This document shows positions 6,902 through 14,419 of a stretch of 14,555 nucleotides of DNA, one piece after another. The position numbers were made by a program, and so were the translations under genes. Location of the stretch: positions 1 to 14,555 of the forward strand of contig CAKRCJ010000029.1 in the NCBI GenBank assembly GCA_934307185.1, in the 5' to 3' direction. Numbering within the stretch: position 1 is the first letter of the stretch; every line of letters starts with the position of its first letter. This DNA is from an uncultured Roseburia sp. (GTDB lineage: Bacteria > Bacillota > Clostridia > Lachnospirales > Lachnospiraceae). Under the pieces are notes generated by a model that did not search any database, was not told the DNA's origin, and saw nothing but the letters and a program-made list of their open reading frames with translations.

Positions 6902-8092
6902 ATGAAAAAAAATGAGACAAAATTATTAGCAAGCAGAGCAGTCAACAAAATCGGAAACGTCATGTACGACTATGGAAACAGCACATGGATTGCCGGATTG
7001 GGAAGTATCGGACAAAAATATATGGGATACTATCAGTTGGCAGAAAATGTGATTTCCCTGTTGTTAAATCCAATTGGAGGAGCGGTTGCGGACCGTTTTA
7101 AGAGAAGAAAAATATTGCTGGTTACGGATTTTATCGGTGGTCTGATGTGTCTGCTGCTTGCATTTATTGGAAATGACAAAATGATGCTTTACGGACTCAT
7201 TGCAGTGAATGCGGTGCTTGCGGTTATGAGTGCATTTTCCGGGACATCATTTCGTTCCTATGTGGTAACAATTGTAGATAAGGACAGACTTGTTGCCTTT
7301 AATTCGCGGCTGGAAGTGATTTCGCAGATTGTGAGTCTCTCTTCACCGTTATTTGCATTTTTGTTTGTGGACCGGTTTGGGTTAAAGCCGACGCTGGTGC
7401 TTGATGGTGTGACATTTTTGCTTTCGTTTCTGCTTCTTTTTTCTATCTGGGAGAAGGAAGTGCATATTACAGAAGAAAAAAAGAATGCTGGTGTAAAAAG
7501 CATTTTATTTGATATCAAGGAAGGCATGATTTTTATTGTAAAAGAAAAGGAAATTTTCTTTTTGCTTGCAATCGCAGCTTTGGTGAATTTTTTTATTGCG
7601 GCATTTAACTATCTCGCACCGTTTTCCAACCAATTATTTCTGCATCCCTCAAGTTATGCCACACTTTTGACAATGGGAGCGGCTGGTTCCATTTTGGGAG
7701 CAGTTCTGGCAAATAAATTATTTAAAAATTCCTATAACAGCATTCTCATTGCGTTGGCACTCTGCGGCGTGGGACTGGTGTTTATGACGTTATTTGCAGT
7801 AATGGGACTTCCGGCAGTGGTGATCGTATCGGGAAATCTTATTTTTGAATTTTTCCTGACAATTTTTAACATTCATTTCTTTTCCATGGTGCAGAAAAAA
7901 GTGCCAAACCATATGTTAGGCAGAGTATTCAGTTCCATTTTCACCGTTGCCGTTATCTTCATGCCGATTTCAACTGCAATCATGACAGCACTGCCATTTT
8001 CCGTCAGCATTTATACGTTTGCAGTCATTGGGGGAGGAATTCTTTTGGTGTCAGGTGGGGCATTCTTTTATAGTAAAGTGGCGCTGCGTTGA
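6902..8092 (+). CDS. MFS efflux transporter
   Basis: A 396-residue, strongly hydrophobic protein with about 10-12 membrane helices. The MFS motif A between helices 2 and 3 is visible (GGAVADRFKRRK, residues 59-70). The overall style matches the macrolide-efflux/MFS_3-like exporters common in Firmicutes, so proton-driven export of a drug, peptide or other small molecule is likely; the substrate cannot be told. GGAGG at 6891-6895 fixes the ATG at 6902. A longer in-frame reading from 6827 has no ribosome site and would run through the palindrome and hairpin. It sits directly after the Rgg-type regulator, a pairing that suggests Rgg controls it. Its stop TGA overlaps the ATG of a 36-codon ORF (TGATG). 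No terminator follows. Confidence 0.88.
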   Translation: MKKNETKLLASRAVNKIGNVMYDYGNSTWIAGLGSIGQKYMGYYQLAENVISLLLNPIGGAVADRFKRRKILLVTDFIGGLMCLLLAFIGNDKMMLYGLIAVNAVLAVMSAFSGTSFRSYVVTIVDKDRLVAFNSRLEVISQIVSLSSPLFAFLFVDRFGLKPTLVLDGVTFLLSFLLLFSIWEKEVHITEEKKNAGVKSILFDIKEGMIFIVKEKEIFFLLAIAALVNFFIAAFNYLAPFSNQLFLHPSSYATLLTMGAAGSILGAVLANKLFKNSYNSILIALALCGVGLVFMTLFAVMGLPAVVIVSGNLIFEFFLTIFNIHFFSMVQKKVPNHMLGRVFSSIFTVAVIFMPISTAIMTALPFSVSIYTFAVIGGGILLVSGGAFFYSKVALR

Positions 8093-8202
8093 TGTTGATA
8101 CGACATGCCAGAGATGATAAAATGTATTTATACGATATAATGAGCGCAAGTGAGGAAAATGCAAATTTATTTGTGTTGACGAACGGCGGAATTATTGAGT
8201 GA
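8092..8202 (+). CDS. 36-codon small ORF coupled to the MFS gene, unknown
   Basis: ATG at 8092 shares two bases of context with the MFS stop (TGATG), an arrangement typical of translational coupling. The 36-residue product starts MLIRHARDDKMYLYDIMS and ends NLFVLTNGGIIE. It has no signal peptide, no membrane helix and no double-Gly leader cut followed by a bacteriocin-like core. The C-terminal dozen residues are fairly hydrophobic. I do not recognise it. Options: a small signalling peptide related to the neighbouring Rgg or exporters, a decayed gene remnant, or chance reading through a promoter region. A promoter-like pair lies inside its first 32 bases, which speaks against strong coding selection. 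It has no ribosome site of its own beyond the coupling. Confidence 0.3.
   Translation: MLIRHARDDKMYLYDIMSASEENANLFVLTNGGIIE
8095..8123 (+). promoter_or_regulatory. Predicted sigma-A promoter for the sensor kinase
   Basis: TTGATA (8095-8100) and TAAAAT (8118-8123) are separated by exactly 17 bases, each one mismatch from consensus. Transcription would start near 8130, giving a leader of about 120 bases before the kinase TTG start. It begins just after the MFS stop, so the kinase could be expressed without the Rgg/MFS genes. Confidence 0.5.
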
Positions 8203-8211
8203 TGTAATCAC
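8199..8211. repeat. Short dyad GTGAT-GTA-ATCAC upstream of the kinase
   Basis: A 13-base exact dyad with a three-base centre, lying in the leader between the predicted promoter and the kinase start. The same half-site recurs as GTGATAA (9045-9051) and TTATCAC (9088-9094) ahead of the first ABC gene. It may be a protein site or chance. Confidence 0.3.
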
Positions 8212-8248
8212 GATATTATGGAAATAAAAAAAGAAACGAGCAACAATT

Positions 8249-8977
8249 TTGAACACAACACAAATTATCATAATTTTTATAGCAGCACTTTTGGCGTTAG
8301 TGGCAGCAGCATTTATCCTCCGGTTTCTAATAAAAACTTATTACGACAGGAGCACCGCCGCCTATCAGAACAAGCTGATGAAGAACCAGATTGAGGAAGT
8401 AAATAATGTATATATGACGATGCGGGGCTGGCGGCATGATTACCACAATCATATGCAGTCACTAAAAGCGTATCTTGCAATGGGCGATACAGAGGAAGCG
8501 AAAACATATTTAGATAAATTAGAGACGGATTTAGACGATATCAACCTTTTGTTTGATACCGGAAATATCGGCGTGGACGCGATTTTAAATTCGAAAATCT
8601 CACTTGCAATTCATAACGGTATTCCGGTCGATTATAAAGCAACGGTTTCAAAGAAAACAACGGTTACAGATATTGACTTATGTGTTGTGATTGGAAATCT
8701 GATTGATAATGCGGTGGAGTCCTGCGAAAAAGTTCCAAAAGAACAGCAGTTTATCAGACTCTACATCGGACAGTTTAAAGAGCAGCTTTATATTTCGGTC
8801 AGCAATGCCACAAATGAGACAGTGCGCAAGCTCGATGAGGAATACATTACCAATAAGCGCGGCAATCATGGACACGGTTTGAAAAGGATAAATCTTATCG
8901 TGGAAAAGTACCATGGATTTATCAATCGGAAAAATGAGGCAGGCGTATTTGTCACGGAGATTATGCTGCCGTTATAA
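8249..8977 (+). CDS. GHKL-family sensor histidine kinase with one membrane segment
   Basis: A 242-residue kinase from a TTG start; an in-frame stop at 8225 and no better ATG leave this as the likely start. The ribosome site is weak (GAAACGAG). Residues about 6-28 form one membrane helix, then a short coiled stretch leads to the phospho-acceptor region MRGWRHDYHNH with His63. The ATP-binding domain has the N box DLCVVIGNLIDNAVES (Asn150, Asn154) and the G box NHGHGLKRI near residues 214-222. There is no room for an extracellular sensor domain, so it probably senses in the membrane, through a partner such as the ABC exporter, or from the cytoplasm. It should phosphorylate the LytTR regulator at 5227, though two genes and an ORF stand between. 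A terminator follows it, separating it from the ABC genes. Confidence 0.88.
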   Translation: MNTTQIIIIFIAALLALVAAAFILRFLIKTYYDRSTAAYQNKLMKNQIEEVNNVYMTMRGWRHDYHNHMQSLKAYLAMGDTEEAKTYLDKLETDLDDINLLFDTGNIGVDAILNSKISLAIHNGIPVDYKATVSKKTTVTDIDLCVVIGNLIDNAVESCEKVPKEQQFIRLYIGQFKEQLYISVSNATNETVRKLDEEYITNKRGNHGHGLKRINLIVEKYHGFINRKNEAGVFVTEIMLPL

Positions 8978-8993
8978 GGCAATATACCACTCG

Positions 8994-9024
8994 TGCACGG
9001 ATTTTTGCAATCCGTGCATTTTTT
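8994..9024 (+). terminator. Rho-independent terminator after the sensor kinase
   Basis: TGCACGGAT (8994-9002) pairs perfectly with ATCCGTGCA (9010-9018) around a seven-base loop, followed by six T. It lies 16 bases after the kinase stop and implies that the ABC genes are expressed from their own promoter within 9025-9118, or by controlled read-through. Confidence 0.85.
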
Positions 9025-9130
9025 GTGCAGAAATTTACAGATATGTGATAACCTTAGTAACGAAAAGAAAAGACAAAAAACAGAAAATTATCACCACAGA
9101 AAAAAGGTTTACATAATCAGGAGGCACAAC

Positions 9131-10936
9131 ATGTATGAAACAGGAAAATATTCCCTCTGGAGCAATTTCAAATTTGTTTTTGTCCCGGTATGGAAAGAAA
9201 AAAGAAACTATATATGGGATATGGCAGCCGGAATTATCCTGTCGGTTATCGTACCAGTGACGGGTTCCATGTTAAGTGCGCTGGTCGTAGGCTTGCTGGA
9301 AAACAAACGGTCAGCACTGGCAATCATCTTTTCGATTTTATCCGCATTTTTGGGCTATGCACTTGTGAATGCAGCAGACACTTATATCAGACAGAAGCAC
9401 GTTTATCATCATATTGAGGTGCGCTCTAAGCTTTTCATGGGGAAATATGTAAGAAAGCTTTGTGATTTGCCACAGGAGCTGTACGAGAATGCGGATGTGC
9501 TGCTTTTACGGGAAAAGGCAGGCATGGCAGTTAATTATAATTCCATCGGTATTGAGGGACTTTTACGTGCAACGTCCGAATTTGGCGTCGGGGTACTGGG
9601 ATTATTGGTTTATATGGCGATTGCAGGAACCATTCATCCGCTCATTCTGGTTTTATTGTTTGTGCTGTCAGTCATCGGGGCATTCTGCAACAGTCTGCCG
9701 GACTGGTATGAAAATAAAATCAGGGACGAGAATGCAAAAGATGAAATGACAATGCAGTATATTGACCGGCTTTCAGATGATGCCATAAGCGCAAAGGATA
9801 TCCGCGTTTTCGGATTGAAAAAATGGATTGTCGGAAAATACAGAAACGCAATCAGAAACAGCAGAAGGCGCAATGCAAAGAAAAACGCCATTGCCTTTGC
9901 CGGAAAATCAGTAGAAACTGTTTTGACAGCAGGGAGAGATTTCATCTGCTATCTGTTTCTCATAAATCAATTGAAAAATGGAATGTCATTTACGATGTTT
10001 GTTTTCTATCTGGGAATTATCGGTGGCTTTTCCGCGTGGTTTGCACAAGTGAGCGGCAGCTTTGCAAAAATGAAATATTGCAGTGTACATATCACAGATT
10101 TTCGGACATTCCTGAATTTAGGAGAGGACGAGGGAGAAAAAAAGGTTCCGCAAAATCAGTTTGAAACGATTGAGGTTGTGTTTGACCATGTGACCTTCTG
10201 TTATAAGGGTGCAGATAAACCAGTGTTAAAGGACATTTCTTTTACATTAAAAAGTGGCGGGCATAAGGCATTAGTCGGATTAAACGGTGCGGGAAAATCA
10301 ACGCTTGTGAAATTAATATCAGGCTTGTACCTGCCGACAGAGGGAAATATTTATGTCAATGGAATTAACACAAGGGAGTTAGACAGAGAGGCTTATTACA
10401 GACATGAGGCAGCCGTTTTCCAGGATACATTTACACTCTCTTATTCCGTTGCAGAAAATGTGGCACTCGCCGAACAGTGGGAGGAAGAGAAAGTATGGGG
10501 CTGTCTTGAAAAAGCAGGACTTTCGGAGAAAGTAAAGACATTGACGCAGGGACTTGATACATGTCTTGGAAAAGAGCTAAACCAGAATGGGGTAAGGCTT
10601 TCCGGTGGAGAGACGCAAAAGCTGCTTTTGGCAAGGGCATTATACCGCAATCCGTCCATTATTTTACTCGACGAGCCGACGGCAGCGTTAGATGCACTGG
10701 CAGAGTCAGAGATTTATGAAATCTACAACCGCACATTAGCAGATATTACTGCGTTATTTATTTCACACAGGCTGGCCTCTACCCGTTTCTGCGAGGAAAT
10801 TCTTCTTTTATCCGATGGGAAAATCGTAGAATGTGGAAGTCATGAGCAGCTGATGGAACAAAAAGGAAAATATTACGAACTGTTTTTAGTACAGAGCAAA
10901 TATTATGAGGAAGGAGGAGCAAAAGATGTCAGTTAA
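9131..10936 (+). CDS. ABC exporter half-transporter (membrane plus ATPase), first of pair
   Basis: A 601-residue protein with about six membrane helices in residues 30-330 and a C-terminal ATPase. Walker A is GLNGAGKS (383-390), the Q loop is in AVFQDTF, the signature is LSGGE (490-494), Walker B is IILLDEP with Asp514 and catalytic Glu515, and the switch is His546. All are canonical, so this half can hydrolyse ATP. The sequence style, including LLREKAGMAVNYNSIGIEGLL in the membrane domain, is common in exporter pairs of Clostridia. There is no N-terminal peptidase domain. AGGAGG at 9119-9124 fixes the ATG at 9131; an in-frame GTG at 8993 lies inside the terminator stem and is rejected. It overlaps the second half-transporter by 11 bases, so the two likely form a heterodimer exporting a peptide, drug or lipid-like substrate that cannot be identified here. 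Confidence 0.93.
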   Translation: MYETGKYSLWSNFKFVFVPVWKEKRNYIWDMAAGIILSVIVPVTGSMLSALVVGLLENKRSALAIIFSILSAFLGYALVNAADTYIRQKHVYHHIEVRSKLFMGKYVRKLCDLPQELYENADVLLLREKAGMAVNYNSIGIEGLLRATSEFGVGVLGLLVYMAIAGTIHPLILVLLFVLSVIGAFCNSLPDWYENKIRDENAKDEMTMQYIDRLSDDAISAKDIRVFGLKKWIVGKYRNAIRNSRRRNAKKNAIAFAGKSVETVLTAGRDFICYLFLINQLKNGMSFTMFVFYLGIIGGFSAWFAQVSGSFAKMKYCSVHITDFRTFLNLGEDEGEKKVPQNQFETIEVVFDHVTFCYKGADKPVLKDISFTLKSGGHKALVGLNGAGKSTLVKLISGLYLPTEGNIYVNGINTRELDREAYYRHEAAVFQDTFTLSYSVAENVALAEQWEEEKVWGCLEKAGLSEKVKTLTQGLDTCLGKELNQNGVRLSGGETQKLLLARALYRNPSIILLDEPTAALDALAESEIYEIYNRTLADITALFISHRLASTRFCEEILLLSDGKIVECGSHEQLMEQKGKYYELFLVQSKYYEEGGAKDVS

Positions 10937-12734
10937 GGAGATGTGGGACTATCTGATTTTTCAGACAAAAGGATACAGGCAGCTTGGCGTGGCGATTGTC
11001 GTCGGAGCGGTCTGTGGATCTGGGGTTTCTTATATTAACAGTATATTGTATGCAAAAATTATTGATACCTTGCTGTCAGAGCGATATGCCGATGCAATAC
11101 ATTTTGTGGGGGTAATGATTTTATCCGTTCTTGTGGTGCGGCTCGTTTACATTTTGTGTAACCAGGTATTTGAGCAATATGCCAGCCCAAGCCGTGACGA
11201 GACAAAAAGACGGACGGCAGAAAAGTCGTTTTCCATGGAATTTGAGGAAATCGAAAAAGAGGAAAATCAGATTGCTTTCCGCAGAACGAGAGGCGGGGCA
11301 AACGGGGCCGGGGATATTGAGACACAGCTTAATTCCATTTATAAGTTCTTTACGGAATGTGTAAAAGTTCTGTTTGCGCTTGTGTTTCTTCTTATACTAA
11401 TTGTGCAGTCCGCCCGGGGACAGGGAATTACAGGTTTTAAAATTTTTTTGATGACGGCGTTGTTAGCAGGAATGTTTGCTTTTTCCTTCTGGGTAAATTT
11501 CCGTATTTCGGAACGGATTGGGAAAAAGCAGGTGGAACTCAATCAGGAAAATGAGAGCATCAATTTTTTATCTGGTTATCTGTTTCAGATATTTACTTCG
11601 GAAACAGCAGCAAAGGATATACGGTTATACGGAATGCAGGATTATCTTTGCAGTAAAAATGAGACATGCATCGATGCCACAGCCTGTTTTTCAAAAGAAG
11701 GAATTTTTGAGGGGAAAAATCAGGCAGAATTTTCTTTTGTCGTGCAGCTTTTAGCGGGCTATATCTATGTTTATGTGGCAGTCATGGCAATGTCGGGTGC
11801 GGTGACAACCGGAGATGTACTCATGTATTCGGGGGCAATTATCACCATGATGGCCGGTGTGCAGAATGTTTTGATGCAGTATAATCAGATTAATTACCGC
11901 AATGAATATTTAAAGACATATGAGGAGTTTATCAACCGCCCGAACATGCATTATGACGGTACGCTTCCGATTGAAAAAAGAGATGACAACGAGTATCAGT
12001 TATCTTTTTGCAATGTATCCTTTTGTTATCCGGGTACAAAAGATTATATTTTGAAAAATGTCAGTCTGGATTTTAAAATCGGACAAAAACTGGCATTGGT
12101 CGGAATGAACGGTGCAGGAAAGACGTCACTTATCAAGCTTTTGTTAAGATTTTATGAGCCGACCGGGGGCGAAATCTGCCTGAATGGAATTAATATTGAA
12201 AAATATGATTATGAGGAATACATGCAGATTTTTTCCGTTGTATTTCAGGATTTTAAACTGTTTGATTTTCCGTTAGATGAAAATATCGCGGCAGCAGAGC
12301 AGATGGATAAGGTGCGTTTTAAACAGGTGCTTGATAAGCTTGGCATGACTGAATTTGTGGAACATCTGCCACAGAAAGAGCACACGCTTTTGTATCAGGA
12401 AAACGGAGAGGGCGTGACACTTTCCGGTGGGGAAGCACAGAAAATTGCAATTGCAAGAGCCTTGTATAAAGATGCCCCGTTTGTCATTTTAGACGAGCCG
12501 ACCGCCGCCTTAGACCCGCTCGCAGAGGCAGACATCTATGAAAACTTCGACTCGCTTGTAGGCGGGAAAACTGCCGTTTATATTTCCCACCGCATGAGCA
12601 GCTGCAAATTCTGTGACAGGATTGTCGTACTTGATAAAGGTGAAATCGCAGAGGAGGGAGGGCATGAGGCGCTGTTAAAGAAAAACGGAATTTATGCGAA
12701 GCTGTATCAGACGCAGGCGGAGTATTATCAATAA
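10926..12734 (+). CDS. ABC exporter half-transporter (membrane plus ATPase), second of pair
   Basis: A 602-residue partner of the preceding gene with the same layout: helices in about 15-330 and a C-terminal ATPase. Walker A is GMNGAGKT (393-400), the signature is LSGGE (499-503), Walker B is FVILDEP with Asp523 and Glu524, and the switch is His555. Both halves therefore keep full catalytic sets, unlike many heterodimeric exporters where one site is degenerate. The ATG at 10926 follows GGAGGAG at 10912-10918; an earlier in-frame start at 10905 would precede the ribosome site. Its start lies 11 bases inside the upstream gene, which indicates coupled translation and equal amounts. A weak hairpin follows. 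The Arg/Gly-rich stretch FRRTRGGANGAGD near residue 120 sits in a cytoplasmic loop of the membrane domain. Confidence 0.93.
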   Translation: MSVKEMWDYLIFQTKGYRQLGVAIVVGAVCGSGVSYINSILYAKIIDTLLSERYADAIHFVGVMILSVLVVRLVYILCNQVFEQYASPSRDETKRRTAEKSFSMEFEEIEKEENQIAFRRTRGGANGAGDIETQLNSIYKFFTECVKVLFALVFLLILIVQSARGQGITGFKIFLMTALLAGMFAFSFWVNFRISERIGKKQVELNQENESINFLSGYLFQIFTSETAAKDIRLYGMQDYLCSKNETCIDATACFSKEGIFEGKNQAEFSFVVQLLAGYIYVYVAVMAMSGAVTTGDVLMYSGAIITMMAGVQNVLMQYNQINYRNEYLKTYEEFINRPNMHYDGTLPIEKRDDNEYQLSFCNVSFCYPGTKDYILKNVSLDFKIGQKLALVGMNGAGKTSLIKLLLRFYEPTGGEICLNGINIEKYDYEEYMQIFSVVFQDFKLFDFPLDENIAAAEQMDKVRFKQVLDKLGMTEFVEHLPQKEHTLLYQENGEGVTLSGGEAQKIAIARALYKDAPFVILDEPTAALDPLAEADIYENFDSLVGGKTAVYISHRMSSCKFCDRIVVLDKGEIAEEGGHEALLKKNGIYAKLYQTQAEYYQ

Positions 12735-12737
12735 AAT

Positions 12738-12757
12738 GATAACGGTTATCTGTTTTT
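12738..12757 (+). terminator. Weak hairpin terminator after the ABC pair
   Basis: GATAACGGTTATC forms a short stem (five to six pairs) directly after the ABC stop and is followed by TGTTTTTG. The stem is short and AU-rich, so termination may be partial. Confidence 0.4.
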
Positions 12758-12823
12758 GTGTTGGGAAATTACAGGGAACAGAACGAAGATTAGGATTTTG
12801 TGATTTTGGAAAGAATAGTATGG

Positions 12824-12889
12824 AACTTCAAAGTAAATTGAAATTTTCTTGAAGTAACTTTGAAGTTGACTTTGAAGTTGCTTTGAAGT
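12824..12889. repeat. Helically phased short repeats upstream of the AlbA_2 gene
   Basis: The motif CTTTGAAGT occurs at 12858, 12870 and 12881, within two exact tandem ACTTTGAAGTTG units (12857-12880) plus a third partial copy. A variant CTTGAAGT starts at 12848. GAAGT cores are spaced 11, 12 and 11 bases, one helical turn each. An inverted copy, AACTTCAAAGT, lies at 12824-12834. The array covers the -35 box and spacer of the promoter described separately, as expected for an operator read by a cooperative repressor or activator. Confidence 0.75.
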
Positions 12890-12894
12890 ACACT
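12866..12894 (+). promoter_or_regulatory. Predicted promoter embedded in the repeat array
   Basis: TTGACT (12866-12871) matches the -35 consensus at five of six positions, and TACACT (12889-12894) matches the -10 at four of six, with a 17-base spacer. The -35 straddles the junction of the two exact repeat units. The expected start near 12901 leaves a short leader with AAGGTGG at 12913-12919 as ribosome site. Confidence 0.5.
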
Positions 12895-12926
12895 GAAACT
12901 ATAGGTGAAATAAAGGTGGAAACGAA

Positions 12927-14369
12927 ATGTATCTGGAAGAAATCATAGAAAACGTAGTATTGGAAAGTGATAAATGTGAGTGTAAAAGCAGGTTAAACCG
13001 TGACGATATTGTGGGGTGGATGAAAAGTATCGCCGGATTTGCAAATGCTTCCGGTGGTGATTTCTATATCGGAGTTGAGGATAAAACAAATAAGCTGATT
13101 GGCTTTGAAAGAACAGAGGCAGATAATGAACGTAATTATTTTAACAATCAGGTAAATGAACATTTGTTTCCAAGACCACAGATGAAAATATCCTTTATCC
13201 GCTATGAAGTAAAAGAAAAAGAAAGATTTATTATATGGGTGCATATTCCGGAAGCAGTGATAAAACCGGTGATTTTAAAGTACAAAAATATTCCTTCTAT
13301 ATTTATGCGGAGAGATGGCTTTACCAATGGTGCAACTTATGAAGAAATCATAGAGATGAGTGTGAAAAGTAAAAATACACAATTTGATATTCTCACATCA
13401 GATAAAAAATATGAAGAAAAAAATTATAAGACACTTCAGGAATTTTATTCTTCACATAATAATGGAAAAAAACTGGCAGAAAAAGCATTACAGTCTATGG
13501 GCTTTTATGATGAAAACGGAATGCTTGCAAACGGAGCAGTACTTTTTGGGGATGATTATCAGGGAAAAAAGACGGAGGTACAGTGTTCTTTGTTTTCCGG
13601 TTTTCATAAAGGAAGTGAACGTATTGTAACAATTAATCGTTTCCATGGAAACATAATAGCTGTTATTAACTATATGATGGAATTTGTGGAACAGAGAATG
13701 AACCATTCTATGATAAAGCTGAATGATACAAGGAAAAATGTAGATGCATATCCAAAACGTGCGTTGTTTGAAGGTATCATCAATGCGGTTGCGCATCGTG
13801 ATTATTTTCTGGATGGAACACAAATACAGTTGGATATGTTTAAAGACAGATTGGAAATTTCTTCTCCGGGAGGATTTTACAGAGGAGAGAAACTGGGAAA
13901 GACTTATGATTTGTCAGGGATTATTTCCAAAAGAAGAAATGAGTTAATTGCGTCTGTTTTAGTGAGCTGTAATGTTATGGAAGCAGCGGGAACTGGGTTT
14001 GATAAAATAATAGAAGAATATAGGACTGCGGACGAGAGACATCGTCCATATATATATTCTTCCTCGGATCATTTTACTTTGGTACTGCCAGATATGACTT
14101 ATACAGAGGGGGTGGAAAACAGCGGTATTCCTACATTATTATTTCCACCGGTACCAAATGGAACTGTATATGATGCGAAAGTATTATCTTTTTGTTTTTA
14201 TCAGGCACATAAAGTTTCAGAGATTACAGAGTATTTAGGGGTGAGTAACTCTTCCTATTTTAGAAAACAGGTATTGGAAAATCTGGAAAACAATGGTTAT
14301 TTAGAGAAAAGTAAGATTTCAAGAGCAGCTTATTATAAAACAAATCCGGATATGGTCACAATTCAATAA
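12927..14369 (+). CDS. Schlafen/AlbA_2 and GHKL-ATPase domain protein (COG2865-like)
   Basis: A 480-residue cytoplasmic protein. Residues about 8-140 match the AlbA_2 (divergent AAA-4/Schlafen) domain: LESDKCECKSRL, then GFANASGGDFYIGVED. Residues about 260-390 match the C-terminal HATPase_c_4 type: ALFEGIINAVAHRDYFLDG, RLEISSPGGF and AAGTGFDKIIEEY. The end (about 425-475) is a winged-helix-like segment, KVSEITEYLGVSNSSYFRKQVLENLENNGYLEKS. The family is annotated as putative transcriptional regulators or ATP-binding proteins. Some Schlafen-like domains take part in nucleic-acid binding and phage defence, but nothing here shows which. AAGGTGG precedes the ATG. It is preceded by phased repeats over its promoter, which suggests autoregulation. 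It appears to be a single-gene unit; the next promoter starts 16 bases after its stop. Confidence 0.88.
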   Translation: MYLEEIIENVVLESDKCECKSRLNRDDIVGWMKSIAGFANASGGDFYIGVEDKTNKLIGFERTEADNERNYFNNQVNEHLFPRPQMKISFIRYEVKEKERFIIWVHIPEAVIKPVILKYKNIPSIFMRRDGFTNGATYEEIIEMSVKSKNTQFDILTSDKKYEEKNYKTLQEFYSSHNNGKKLAEKALQSMGFYDENGMLANGAVLFGDDYQGKKTEVQCSLFSGFHKGSERIVTINRFHGNIIAVINYMMEFVEQRMNHSMIKLNDTRKNVDAYPKRALFEGIINAVAHRDYFLDGTQIQLDMFKDRLEISSPGGFYRGEKLGKTYDLSGIISKRRNELIASVLVSCNVMEAAGTGFDKIIEEYRTADERHRPYIYSSSDHFTLVLPDMTYTEGVENSGIPTLLFPPVPNGTVYDAKVLSFCFYQAHKVSEITEYLGVSNSSYFRKQVLENLENNGYLEKSKISRAAYYKTNPDMVTIQ

Positions 14370-14384
14370 AGAACAGAAAAAATA

Positions 14385-14413
14385 TTGGACTTTTTCAGTA
14401 AATATGCTATAAT
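14385..14413 (+). promoter_or_regulatory. Strong extended -10 promoter
   Basis: A perfect TATAAT (14408-14413) preceded by TGC makes an extended -10 (TGCTATAAT). TTGGAC (14385-14390) sits 17 bases upstream as a poor to fair -35. Transcription should begin near 14420 and read into the hairpin region and beyond the window. Confidence 0.7.
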
Positions 14414-14419
14414 CACACT

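Noticed and set aside
6873..6905. Ten-codon leader peptide (MYVNSNGGFL) overlapping the MFS start
   Set aside because: No ribosome site in front; its ATG lies in the loop of the hairpin. Probably chance.
8218..8400. Frame from ATG 8218 as an alternative start or frameshifted N-terminus of the kinase
   Set aside because: It is out of frame, reads polar low-quality sequence without a membrane helix, and ends without reaching kinase motifs.
8993..9130. N-terminal extension of the first ABC protein from an in-frame GTG
   Set aside because: The start lies in the terminator stem, the added 46 residues are highly charged and unlike ABC exporters, and AGGAGG directs initiation at 9131.
8978..9130. 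Bacteriocin or lantibiotic precursor gene in front of the exporters
   Set aside because: No frame with a double-Gly or signal leader and a Cys/Ser/Thr-rich core was found in this gap, nor in 12735-12926.
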